Made by a program: the position numbers and the translations under genes. Below are positions 1 through 8,670 of a stretch of 44,852 bases of DNA, piece by piece. The stretch lies in contig RPFO01001712.1 of assembly GCA_009746045.1 (NCBI GenBank), positions 64,001 to 108,852 of the forward strand, written 5' to 3'. This stretch comes from Mesostigma viride (lineage: Eukaryota > Streptophyta > Mesostigmatophyceae > Mesostigmatales > Mesostigmataceae). The notes beneath the pieces were generated by a model. It did no database searches. It saw only the letters and a list, made by a program, of their open reading frames with translations, and was not told where the DNA came from. How positions within the stretch are numbered: the stretch's first letter is position 1; every line of letters begins with the position of its first letter.

Positions 1-5
1 GCATG

Positions 6-341
6 CTAGCGTTTGAGCCGCACCAATCTTGTGATGTCACGTAAGAACACTTCGTTCCTCTTTTCTTCTGGCAAGCGCTTGGCGCGCTTTACAATGGCAT
101 TCACCATAATGTTCCAAAAATGGACGCCCCCGCCGTGTCGGTTGAGACTGCTCTCTGCTCTGACTACGATATCCACTATTTCACGCACAGAATCAGGGTG
201 CAAGACGGACGGCGCATTCATTAGCACGTTGCGAATGTCACATTTCAGCGCATCCACTATCTCGGATTGCTCCCGTGTCTCTAACTGATCTCTCGCGTGT
301 TTGTTCTGGAACATGTACAAGCCGGGCAGGATGTCGTCCAT
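6..341 (-). CDS. Hypothetical viral protein, 111 aa
   Basis: I do not recognise this protein. It starts with ATG at 341 and ends about 30 bp beyond the 3' end of the next minus-strand gene (372-1343). It is rich in charged residues, contains no Cys pairs suggesting a zinc site, and has no hydrophobic stretch long enough for a membrane span, so a soluble helical protein is likely. The close spacing to its same-strand neighbour is typical of the compact viral gene layout here. The opposite-strand reading of the same bases is Ser/Arg-rich and looks like a shadow. Confidence 0.55.
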   Translation of the reverse strand: MDDILPGLYMFQNKHARDQLETREQSEIVDALKCDIRNVLMNAPSVLHPDSVREIVDIVVRAESSLNRHGGGVHFWNIMVNAIVKRAKRLPEEKRNEVFLRDITRLVRLKR

Positions 342-371
342 ACCGTACTACTATACCGGCTGACATAAATA

Positions 372-1343
372 TCACAGTTGGGACATGAGGGCGTGGACCG
401 CGCTGACCACCTTGGCGTCCACGTCCGGTTCCACGCGTCCCATCCGGTCACGGACCGGGCAGAAGGGCAGGTTGAGGCGGTTTACCACCAGGTCGCACAC
501 CTCCCATTCGAAGTGGCGCAGGTAATACACGGGCATCGCGTACACCGGGTGCGACTGGTAGAGCCTGCGCAACACGCTGATGACGTGGTGGCGAAAGTCC
601 ATGTCGCAAGGGAGGGCGGCCATCCGGATCTTGTGCAAGTTGAAGTCCAGCTTCAGGATGTCGGTGTGCATGTCGTGCAGGACCGCCAATGAGGCGTTGG
701 CATCCGACAGCTCCTTCGTCTTGATCCTCCCCCTCTCCTCCATATCGAGCAGCTCGCCCTCCTTCTCCGCCATGGCCTTGGAGTGCGCGGCGTGGCTGTC
801 TGCCCTGTACTTCTCAAGTTGGTCCCTTCCGCGCGACACGCTGGCGACGGCGTCGTCGAGACGCTTGCACAGTTCGTGCAGGGAGGATATCGAATCGTCA
901 AGAGCCTCCGTCTCCGCCCTGCGCTTCTCGCGAGCCGGTCTCTCGTCATCAAGCACGCCCGCGACGGCGGCTAAGAGGTGCAGGGTGGAGTGTTGAAACA
1001 GGTGGGCATGGCCCCATTCGTTATCTTCAAACATAGCTTCCAGCTCTCCCAACTCCTTTGTGAGCTTGTGGGCGAGGCATATCTCGACAGCGACCAGGGG
1101 GTGGAAATACACCTTCCCGGAGGTGTTTATCCTCGCCGAATGCGTGTAGCCCTTGCTCCTCAGCCTGGCATTCACCTGCTGCAACACCGAGCCGTACCGA
1201 AGAAAAGTGCACATGCTCTTGTTGTTGCCACCAAAATACTTGTTCATCCTGCGAGACTCTATATAGGACTCCCTGGCATCCATGTTTTTTGGGGGCATGG
1301 TAGGGATGCAGGTGGGGTTGGTGGTGCAAATTTCGTTGGCCAT
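372..1343 (-). CDS. Hypothetical protein with central coiled coil, 323 aa
   Basis: The frame is open upstream to 1673, but the ATG at 1343 is the most likely start because the sequence above it becomes AGATCT-rich and unlike protein. Residues of about 20-110 form a compact basic domain (a Tyr/Phe/Arg-rich stretch followed by a helix with His and Cys). Residues of about 140-210 are a strongly charged coiled coil (Glu/Arg/Lys/Leu). The last 100 residues form another alpha/beta-like domain. A small N-terminal domain followed by a coiled coil recalls the KilA-N/Bro-like DNA-binding proteins of large DNA viruses, but I cannot see the diagnostic KilA-N motif, so the function is left open. The upstream region carries a repeat patch (1480-1600) and the inverted repeat. 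Confidence 0.7.
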   Translation of the reverse strand: MANEICTTNPTCIPTMPPKNMDARESYIESRRMNKYFGGNNKSMCTFLRYGSVLQQVNARLRSKGYTHSARINTSGKVYFHPLVAVEICLAHKLTKELGELEAMFEDNEWGHAHLFQHSTLHLLAAVAGVLDDERPAREKRRAETEALDDSISSLHELCKRLDDAVASVSRGRDQLEKYRADSHAAHSKAMAEKEGELLDMEERGRIKTKELSDANASLAVLHDMHTDILKLDFNLHKIRMAALPCDMDFRHHVISVLRRLYQSHPVYAMPVYYLRHFEWEVCDLVVNRLNLPFCPVRDRMGRVEPDVDAKVVSAVHALMSQL

Positions 1344-1580
1344 GTCTGCACGGGTTTCGAGAGACACTGAATGATGGTGGGTAAAAACGGAGGGATGGAG
1401 AGGAGTGAGTGACAATTTCCCACGTTGGTCCCTTTCTTTAGACCCGAATTTTGTGTAGAAGTTTCCCACTGTCTGACACATTTTCGGCGATGACGAGGCA
1501 GATCTGGCGACCTGGAGATCTCGTGACGAGGCAGATCTGGTGACAAGGCAGATCCCTCCTGCGTCAGAAATCAAACATCG
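1344..1580. promoter_or_regulatory. Non-coding patch with clustered AGATCT motifs
   Basis: This gene-free stretch lies upstream of the coiled-coil gene at 372-1343. Between about 1495 and 1600 it repeats the words GAGGCAGATCTGG, GGAGATCTCGTGACG and GGCAGATC several times. Similar patches occur at 18480-18680 and 41870-42260, each upstream of a minus-strand gene. The role is unknown; regulatory or replication-linked sequence is an inference. Confidence 0.45.
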
Positions 1581-1867
1581 CAGATCTGAACATATACTCA
1601 GATCTCGGACGAATGGGAACGCACGAAAAAAGTCAGGATGCGTAATTTTCCTCGTAACCGACGGTCCGTACAATCTCTGACTTTTTTCTGACGTTCAGGC
1701 GTTTTTTTTGGACAATCTTGGACAAAATAACCGAAGAATGGGTACGGCTGTGGACTTTTTATGACGACATCTCTTGTGTGGACCAATCTCGACACGTTTT
1801 CCGTCCGCTCAAGCCATTTCACCCGACAAAGAATGCCCACCCTCGGAAATTATTTTTTTCCCAAGCC
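1581..1867 (+). repeat. Left arm of a 287-bp inverted repeat
   Basis: This arm is the reverse complement of 2091-2377 over its full 287 nt, with only a few mismatches that I can see (near 1592, 1634 and 1865). The sums 1581+2377 and 1867+2091 are both 3958, so there is no net indel. The outer end begins with the palindrome CAGATCTG. The 80-codon frames in the two arms are nearly identical because of the repeat and are not convincing genes. It could be a fold-back/MITE-like element, or a remnant of a terminal-repeat junction of a linear viral genome. Confidence 0.9.
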
Positions 1868-2090
1868 AACCATCGGAGTATGCCAGCATACGTATCCTAC
1901 CGTGCGATATGCTCACTGTACAGCAGTGATAGTATGCTTATATTATATTAGAGTAATATACAATAAAGACTTATACCATAAATTATGAGTATAGCACACT
2001 TACACTGGTCATATTATAGTAATTATACGTGTCACCGTACAGTATACAACGAATATCCGTACGACAGATATGGTATACAGCGTACATCGA
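1868..2090. other. AT-rich spacer between inverted-repeat arms
   Basis: This 223-nt spacer is very AT-rich, with short GTATAC/ATATAA words and an AATAAA near 1962. The two halves show only weak traces of symmetry (CTGTAC followed by TATAAT-like words in opposite orientations), as if a once longer palindrome had diverged in the centre. No gene is visible. Confidence 0.6.
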
Positions 2091-2377
2091 GGCCTGGGAA
2101 AAAAATAATTTCCGAGGGTGGGCATTCTTTGTCGGGTGAAATGGCTTGAGCGGACGGAAAACGTGTCGAGATTGGTCCACACAAGAGATGTCGTCATAAA
2201 AAGTCCACAGCCGTACCCATTCTTCGGTTATTTTGTCCAAGATTGTCCAAAAAAAACGCCTGAACGTCAGAAAAAAGTCAGAGATTGTACGGACCGTCGG
2301 TTACGAGGAAAATTACGCATCCTGAATTTTTTCGTGCGTTCCCATTCGTCCGAGATCTGAGTACATGTTCAGATCTG
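2091..2377 (-). repeat. Right arm of a 287-bp inverted repeat
   Basis: Reverse complement of 1581-1867, about 99 percent identical by eye. Its outer end is CAGATCTG, matching the left arm. I see no clear target-site duplication outside the arms, which argues against an ordinary recent transposon insertion. Confidence 0.9.
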
Positions 2378-2497
2378 ACATTTCCCGAGCGCAGCGCCAG
2401 CCGCCGGACGACTCCAACAGTTGTAAATTTCGTGAAGGAACACATCAAGAGAGGGATTTCCTGGGACTGGCCCTCCATAACCACAGCTGGAAAATAA

Positions 2498-2892
2498 TAA
2501 TCCAATCTCGAGGCTGGCAAACGCGTATTTCGGACGCTTGTATTATTTCAAAGGTTTGAGGATTCGTTTTTCCAGCGACTGTCCACAGCTCGAAATAGTA
2601 ATCCAATCTCGAGGCTGGCAAACGCGTATTTCGGACGCTTGTATTATTTCAAAGGTTTGAGGATTCGTTTTTCCAGCGACTGTCCACAGCTCGAAATAGT
2701 AATCCAATCTCGAGGCTGGCAAACGCGTATTTCGGACGCTTGTATTATTTCAAAGGTTTGAGGATTCGTTTTTCCAGCGACTGTCCACAGCTCGAAATAG
2801 TAATCCAATCTCGAGGCTGGCAAACGCGTATTTCGGACGCTTGTATTATTTCAAAGGTTTGAGGATTCGTTTTCCAGCGACTGTACGAAATG
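2498..2892 (+). repeat. Four tandem copies of a 101-bp unit
   Basis: The word TCCAATCTCGAGGCTGG recurs at 2501, 2602, 2703 and 2804, giving an exact period of 101 bp. Each unit includes AACGCGTATTTCGGACG and CGACTGTCCACAGCTCG. The last copy is shortened, lacks one T in a T run, and runs into the start codon at 2890 of the two-exon gene. A partial copy of the CCACAGCT end precedes the first unit. There are no spacers of differing sequence, so this is not a CRISPR array. A promoter or origin role is possible but unproven. Confidence 0.93.
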
Positions 2893-4018
2893 GGGTCAGT
2901 GTATGACCTGCTAGTTGAATATTTCGGTAAAAACCACCACAATCCCCTGAAAAGAAAGAGGGAGAGGGACCTGGAGCCATTTTGGAAACAAGTAAAGGAG
3001 CTTTTGCACACAAGAACCTCTCTGGCAATCAACAAGATTGAAACGGTCTTGGAGGCAATCAAGTAAGTATTTATTTGTGCCCCTTTTACGTTCATCACCT
3101 CTGGAAATCGTCACTCCCTTTATCAATTGTGACTGGTTACCTGACTCCTCCTCCCCCCCACATGATTGCGTTTGTTTTCTGTCATATCCCAACAACTGCA
3201 GGGCACACCCCACACCCCTGCCCACTGTGGACAGTACAAGCATAAATGTCACATACCACCATCTACAGGATCGCGGTCTCACGGCCGGAAACCAGGATTT
3301 CCACCTGCTGCACATGCAACTGAGGCACGTGATCGAAGTGTACTTCGACAGTGCGGATGCTGGACACAGGGCTTTTTTGACAGGGCAATTCTCCAACCTT
3401 GTGGACAACGTGATGGAGCACGGGTGGAAGATTTCACCTGCCGTCGCGGCCATCTGTCCGTATGCCGTCGTCAGGACGTTTCTGCTGCTGATGGACAAGT
3501 CAAAGGGGCCCAAGCCCGACCACATACCCGCTGTGGGCATCATCTCACACTCCCCCAAGAAGAAGCTGGTCCCCGCCCCCGCACCCAAGTGGCAGCGTCC
3601 GTGGCAGCTCGATAGCGCGGGGGCACTGTTCCTGTCACCCAAGTTGGTCAAGACGTACGAGCAGACGATCTCGTGCAGTTGGGGCAGCGGAGACTCGCGC
3701 TGGATCATCAACGGGTGGAAGAGTGTACGTGCGGAGTTCCCCTCAGCTGCCGAGAAGGCCCGTGTCGCAGCGGCTAAGGAGTTACGCCACCGGATGTGGG
3801 TGGAAGGCATCGAGTCCCATATTATGTCCGCCCCCTGTCCGTGCCGCGAGTGGCACTGGCACGAGGACCACTGCGCGCTTGTGTACAAGCCGTCCCCTTG
3901 GTTGTGGACGCCATTTGACACGTGGGAGAAGCCTCGCGCGAACGACGACCACAACTTTCAGTGGCCATGCTTGTTGGAGCGGTGGCCGTTAGTGCCGTTA
4001 GAGGAATGCAGGGAGTGA
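2890..4018 (+). CDS. Unknown viral protein encoded by two exons, 329 aa
   Basis: Exon 1 is 2890-3062 and exon 2 is 3202-4018. Their lengths (173 + 817) sum to 330 complete codons including the stop. Without splicing, the first frame ends at a TAA inside the GTAAGT donor. Exon 1 encodes a Lys/Arg-rich helical segment (KRKRERD at about residues 22-28, a possible nuclear signal). Exon 2 has clustered Trp, His and Cys, including a CPCREWHWHED stretch in the last quarter that could bind metal. I do not recognise the family. The start codon lies in the last, degenerate copy of the 101-bp tandem repeat. The long upstream reading of exon 2 (from 3038) is simply the intron read through. Confidence 0.72.
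3063..3201 (+). other. Predicted 139-nt spliceosomal intron
   Basis: The donor is GTAAGTATT, an excellent match to the eukaryotic 5' consensus. The acceptor is CAACTGCAG followed by GG, with a T/C-rich tract (TTTGTTTTCTGTC) about 25 nt upstream. Removal joins two frames that are both closed in the unspliced sequence and gives one uninterrupted ORF. This supports expression in, or adaptation to, a nucleus with a spliceosome. Confidence 0.75.
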
Positions 4019-4050
4019 GGTCATGCCCATGATGTCTATATGTTTATGTT

Positions 4051-4057
4051 TATAAAA
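4051..4057 (+). promoter_or_regulatory. TATA-like box upstream of the ADP-ribosyltransferase gene
   Basis: TATAAAACC lies about 145 nt before the ATG at 4202. The same nine-base word occurs upstream of the gene at 16125, so it may be a shared viral promoter element. Confidence 0.45.
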
Positions 4058-4201
4058 CCACGCATCCAATTAACCCAATGTGCATGGAATTACACGAGTC
4101 TCTCAAACTTTTTGCACACATGCGGTTCACCAAATGCCAAGTCCTATATCCGTTCATCTTTCCGGTGTTTTGTTTATTTTCGCGCACACAGATGTAGACA
4201 C

Positions 4202-5656
4202 ATGGATAACGAGGCTCAAATCATAAGAGCACGCATATCGGAGCCAATTAAAAAACGTCTCAAGGCGCGCATAGACCGGGTTCGAAAGGAATTGGCAAAA
4301 AGTTACGAGAACGAGGACCACAGGGCGTGGTGCCGGGGTGAAAACGTGGCCCCCCCTCCGTTCGTTAAATTTAACGCCACTGTGCACATTCCTTACGCCC
4401 GTCCTATCGAGCTTGAAATAGACACTGCCCTCAATATGTTGAAGGCCCTTGTCACCCCCCCGCAGTGGGTGTTTGGGGAACACTCTTTGAAGTTGGATAT
4501 TCACGGGAGCTCCCTGATCCCGTGGCAAAAGCGGCTTCCCGGTTACGTCTCGCCTGACGCGCACAAGATGATCGACTGGGAGTGGCTCCAACAGTGCAAT
4601 ATTTACTTGAGCCAACTTCCCGTGGAGGACTTGCACATTCTGAAGTCATACACGTACCAAGGGGACAGATACTCTAACGCCATAACTCGCGAGGATGTCA
4701 TTTCGTACAATCATAAACTTTGCTACGGTCGTAAGATACGCGACCCCAGAGACAACTATCACCCGCTGTGGGTTCAGTTTGCCCGAGAATTTCGCGAGCG
4801 TGGCGTCCGCAGACTGGACCAGGAAGGTTTGATCCGCCGCAAACGTGCCCATAAATCATTCGGGAAAAGTGTGAGAGATTACCTGTACTGGCGTCGTGAA
4901 GAAAGTGACCTTCCTAGTTTGCCTGACGACTTGGATCTCTCGAACTGCCACGATGTCGATGTGTGCATCAATTTGCTAGATAACTACCCAAGTGCAAATC
5001 TCCCTGCCGACATCGAGTTCTTCCTTGTCAATTATATCGCGGGCCTTTTGGCTGACGAGTACGTTGCGGATGTGATCCAGCCGAGATACGTGAAAGAGCT
5101 CAAGGCTCTCATTATGGACTCCCCGCGTACGACGAGACCGATGACCACCTACCGAGGGACATCAAATCAGTACTTTCTGTTTCAGAAGCAAGGAGAACCC
5201 ATTCGGCAATATTATCGCAACCCGGTGTTCATATCAAGCAGCTTTGACGCAGATTATGCAACCCAATTCACGGAAACCGGTACGCAATTCGGTTCGAGTA
5301 AGGCGGGCTGTTGCGTCCTCGTCCTCAACATCGTCCCCGGGTCTCGTTGCCTTCCACTGTTCGCGTTTTCGGACACGGATTTCAACGAAGGCGAGGTTTT
5401 ACTTCCACCGGGTACGTTTTTCTATCACGAATCCATCCAGGTCAAGCCATTTGCGAACAACCACGGTCACCTTGTACCTGATAAGGGCGATTACGGTATC
5501 GTACTCCAAAAGTTCGATCGCGGGACCGATTGCGTTGCCCCCCCCACCCGGGCGCATGTGTCAACACGAACGAGAGTCGCTATCGTTTACGCGATTACCC
5601 CCCCCAAGCGGGGTGTGGTGTTAGCGCACGACCCGCACCACGCATACGAGGACTAG
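4202..5656 (+). CDS. ADP-ribosyltransferase-like protein (R-S-ExE type), 484 aa
   Basis: The C-terminal third has the three signatures of arginine-type mono-ADP-ribosyltransferases, in order. These are a TYRG strand (Arg near residue 318), an FISSSF strand near 343-348 (the Ser-x-Ser element), and NEGEVLLPPGTFF near 395-407, where EGE fits the catalytic ExE and LLPPG is the usual following turn. Family knowledge says such enzymes transfer ADP-ribose from NAD+ to target proteins; the target here is unknown. The N-terminal 300 residues are not recognised and are rich in Arg, Trp and Tyr. No signal peptide is visible. The frame is open from 4040, but the ATG at 4202 is preferred because it follows the TATA-like box and a non-protein-like leader. 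Element C is inserted 9 bp after the stop codon. Confidence 0.75.
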   Translation: MDNEAQIIRARISEPIKKRLKARIDRVRKELAKSYENEDHRAWCRGENVAPPPFVKFNATVHIPYARPIELEIDTALNMLKALVTPPQWVFGEHSLKLDIHGSSLIPWQKRLPGYVSPDAHKMIDWEWLQQCNIYLSQLPVEDLHILKSYTYQGDRYSNAITREDVISYNHKLCYGRKIRDPRDNYHPLWVQFAREFRERGVRRLDQEGLIRRKRAHKSFGKSVRDYLYWRREESDLPSLPDDLDLSNCHDVDVCINLLDNYPSANLPADIEFFLVNYIAGLLADEYVADVIQPRYVKELKALIMDSPRTTRPMTTYRGTSNQYFLFQKQGEPIRQYYRNPVFISSSFDADYATQFTETGTQFGSSKAGCCVLVLNIVPGSRCLPLFAFSDTDFNEGEVLLPPGTFFYHESIQVKPFANNHGHLVPDKGDYGIVLQKFDRGTDCVAPPTRAHVSTRTRVAIVYAITPPKRGVVLAHDPHHAYED

Positions 5657-5665
5657 AGATGATCC

Positions 5666-6177
5666 TGTTAAAAGGCATGGGGTTATTATTATGGGGACTT
5701 AAATTAATAATTTGTAGGTGGTGAATCATTGCCAACTTAAGCGTCAGGAGCCAGGAAAATTATTTATTACGTCCATATGGTGTGGCTTTCCATGGCTACC
5801 TCAAGGTAGCGTGAACATTGGTAATTATGGTAGGTGAGTGGTGGCGGCGGCCCTGGTATGGGCATGGGCCGACAATGGGTCGATAACGACAGCTGGTATG
5901 TTGGAACATGGTGCATGCGCATGCATGACTCGGTACGGCATGGTATGACATGCACATGACACAATACTATAATCTGGTGAAGATAGTGACCAATGGTCCT
6001 AGTGCCATTGTACAACTTGGCACATAGTCATAGTGTCCATTCACGTAGGACAAATCCCACTTAGGTACTACTATCCGAGCATATCTATTTGTTAATTAGG
6101 GCTCGAATACAATTGCCCGTATTATAGATTTCTGCACGGTCAGCATAATGGGCATATTCAAGACAGGATTCTTGACA
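5666..6177 (-). repeat. Element C, 3' LTR
   Basis: 512 bp, identical by eye to 7826-8337 at a constant offset of 2160. It is the 3' LTR because the element runs on the minus strand. The 82-codon frame inside it is duplicated with the LTR and is not a gene. Confidence 0.93.
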
Positions 6178-7825
6178 CCCTCCTTGCACATGATGCTGTC
6201 TATAAATACAAATGCTAGATCCTGGGCGAGGGTAGTCGGGTACCTAAGTGGATTCCCTCCTTACACGACACCCTGGTCTTGATATAAAACAGCAAGAAAA
6301 ATGAGGGCAAGGTTGTGTAGCCCCATATTGTCACATGGAGTGCGCCACACGAGGGTGGAGCCAAACTGGAAACAGGCTCTTAAACTGTAAGGACTGGTTG
6401 CTCAGTGTTGAGTCTGGATGCAGACTGTAGCCGGTACTGGTTGATGCCAGGGTTGCAGCTGGAAACGTTGGGTACTGGTAGCTGCTGGTAAACCGGTGAC
6501 GTCAGCTGTTGTGTGTGCACACACGATCTATGCTGTGTGTGGGTACAGTGTCTTGTGTGGTGCTGGTAGTGCTACTTTGACTTGTTTGCCAACAGGGTTT
6601 GGTGCAACTTACTGCAACTACTACAAGGTGAACTGTGACGTGAGGATGTAGAGCTGGTTGCTGGACTGCTACTTGCTAGCTAGACAAGTGCGTGCAGCTG
6701 ACTGCAGCTACTATCTACTCTACGCCTGTGGTGGAGAGTCATGCATGTGCTGCTGGGTGCTACTACTTCTCCTTGCTGGCTAGGCAAGTGTGGGTAGCTG
6801 CCTGCATGGACTATGCAGTGTACTCTGTTCCTGCTGGTGTTGCCTGCTGTGCTTGTTGATGCCAGTGTGATGGTGCTGATGGAACTGTGCTGTTACTGCT
6901 GCTTACATTATGGGGCAACTGGTTGCTAGTGGGTGTCTAGTGCTGGCACGTGATAATGCAACTAGCTGTTACTGCTGCTAGTGGTGCCTGCAACTAGTTA
7001 AATGTGGCTGAATTATAAAACTGCAACTAGTGCTGAAAACAACGTGGGGGTTAGTGAGCACCCTCCTTAGTGTGGTGTGCAGCTGTGTCAGCAGGCTGGC
7101 CTTGAGAGCAGGACCCAGGGAATGTTCCCCTTTTTCTTGGAAACTTGGAGCATGGCAGGCTCTGGGCTCTTGAAGTGATGACCGTTTAAAAAGAATTCCG
7201 GTTTAAAAGAATGCGCCCAAAAGAATGTTGATGCCACGCGAAATGGTGCCGGTACAGAAAGAAAGACCGGTTCTCATGAAAAATTCTTGAGGTAAACAGC
7301 TCCGCCGATTTCTCGTCGATGCTCACAGCTCGCGCAGCTCAGTGGGAGCCCGTCAGTGACCCCGCGCCGATTGAACGCACTGCACTTGGCCAAAAATGTG
7401 CTGCCAGGTAAAAAATCACTGGCGCTGCCTGGAACCAGAGCCGGCACCTTTTGAGTGCCAGGCTTCAGCGCCGACGTCCCCATCACCGAAATGTTGGCGT
7501 TTGATCAGTTTCGGGCATATATAAGTATAAAAGCGTAGATCTGGCCTGCGCACCGGAGCTTGGGAAATTCTTGACGGATTTTAGCGACGGTAGGTGTCAC
7601 CCCGAATATTTGGTGTTACCACACGTTGAAGTAAGTCGATTGAAAGCCTTGAATTTCACGGTAGCATCTGCGCCATAATCATGGTCGTATCAAGTACAAG
7701 AATTCGACCAAGCTGCTCCGTATATGAAAATATAAACTATGATCAAGGCGCTCAATAAAATGTGAGCTGCCGCTTAGAGGTTGGTTAATTCCGTTGAAAG
7801 ATCTTGCCCCGGACCTCCGATGCCA
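6178..7825 (-). other. Element C internal region, non-coding
   Basis: No ORF resembling gag, protease, integrase or reverse transcriptase is present. Much of 6400-7050 is a low-complexity mixture of CTGCTG, GCTGGT and ACTGCAACTA words. A TATAAGTATAAAAG stretch lies at about 7518-7532. The PBS-like site is at the right edge (7808-7825) and the purine tract at the left edge. Confidence 0.75.
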
Positions 7826-8337
7826 TGTTAAAAGGCATGGGGTTATTATTATGGGGACTTAAATTAATAATTTGTAGGTGGTGAATCATTGCCAACTTAA
7901 GCGTCAGGAGCCAGGAAAATTATTTATTACGTCCATATGGTGTGGCTTTCCATGGCTACCTCAAGGTAGCGTGAACATTGGTAATTATGGTAGGTGAGTG
8001 GTGGCGGCGGCCCTGGTATGGGCATGGGCCGACAATGGGTCGATAACGACAGCTGGTATGTTGGAACATGGTGCATGCGCATGCATGACTCGGTACGGCA
8101 TGGTATGACATGCACATGACACAATACTATAATCTGGTGAAGATAGTGACCAATGGTCCTAGTGCCATTGTACAACTTGGCACATAGTCATAGTGTCCAT
8201 TCACGTAGGACAAATCCCACTTAGGTACTACTATCCGAGCATATCTATTTGTTAATTAGGGCTCGAATACAATTGCCCGTATTATAGATTTCTGCACGGT
8301 CAGCATAATGGGCATATTCAAGACAGGATTCTTGACA
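7826..8337 (-). repeat. Element C, 5' LTR
   Basis: 512 bp, identical by eye to 5666-6177. It is followed on the minus strand directly by the TGG-starting primer-binding-like site, which identifies it as the 5' LTR. Confidence 0.93.
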
Positions 8338-8382
8338 GATCCCCCCCCCCCCGAGGGTGACAGATAAAAATCAGGGGGTGGT

Positions 8383-8670
8383 CTAGGTCTCCTCTTTTAC
8401 GACCGCTGACGCGGTCAACATGTTCGCCAACCCCCGCAACTCCTCTATCTGGTTCGCTAACCTGTTGGTTAAAAGGCTTAATTGTCTCCGCAAGGCCAAA
8501 ATCTCTGGATCACTGCCGTAGTGACGCCTCGAGGATGTCAGGTAAAATTGCATCGTTTTCAGTAGATTCGTTCTATATTTGAAGGACTCGCGCACGTCCG
8601 CGATCACATTCTTCTTGAACTTTTGGGCTCGGCGGTGATCCTTCCTCTCCGCCTCCGTTACCTCCCCCCT
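8383..8670 (-). pseudogene. Coiled-coil frame, probable C-terminal part of the metalloprotease
   Basis: From about 8670 down to 8383 this frame encodes some 90 charged, helical residues with protein-like composition. No good start codon marks its beginning. It takes over exactly where the metalloprotease frame (8658-9638) stops, at a run of six G on the minus strand. The simplest reading is that it is the C-terminal coiled coil of that gene, separated by one frame change (true indel or sequencing error). The less likely alternative is a separate overlapping gene. Confidence 0.5.

Larger units (their letters stand above)
5666..8337 (-). mobile_element. Element C: non-autonomous LTR retrotransposon (2.67 kb)
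   Basis: Two 512-bp direct repeats (5666-6177 and 7826-8337) that read as identical enclose 1,648 bp without gag or pol. The ends are TG...CA, and the element is flanked by a 5-bp duplication GATCC (5661-5665 and 8338-8342). Orientation is minus. Next to the right LTR, positions 7808-7825 read TGGCATCGGAGGTCCGGG on the minus strand, a primer-binding-site-like sequence beginning with TGG as expected for a tRNA 3' end. Beside the left LTR the minus strand reads AAGGAGGG, a short polypurine tract. With no coding capacity it fits a LARD/TRIM-type element moved by proteins supplied in trans. Identical LTRs imply recent insertion. It sits between two convergent viral genes and breaks neither. Confidence 0.92.

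Noticed and set aside
372-1343. KilA-N/Bro-type DNA-binding assignment for the coiled-coil gene
   Set aside because: The overall layout is suggestive but the diagnostic KilA-N residues are not visible, so no family was named.
1598-2360. Two nearly identical 80-codon frames on opposite strands
   Set aside because: They exist only because the inverted-repeat arms are copies of each other; composition is not protein-like and there is no start context.
2498-2892. Possible CRISPR-like array of regular repeats
   Set aside because: The whole 101-bp unit repeats without unique spacers, and the context is a eukaryotic virus; it is a simple tandem repeat.
2911-3954. 347-codon minus-strand frame opposite the two-exon gene
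   Set aside because: It runs antisense through the intron and exon 2 with Ser/Cys-rich, non-protein-like composition.
5767-8175. Duplicated 82-codon minus-strand frames in the element C LTRs
   Set aside because: The duplication reflects the LTR repeat; no family resemblance and no support for coding.
8339-8352. Long C homopolymer just right of element C
   Set aside because: Outside any gene and overlapping the target duplication; probably pre-existing simple sequence, with no further evidence of function.
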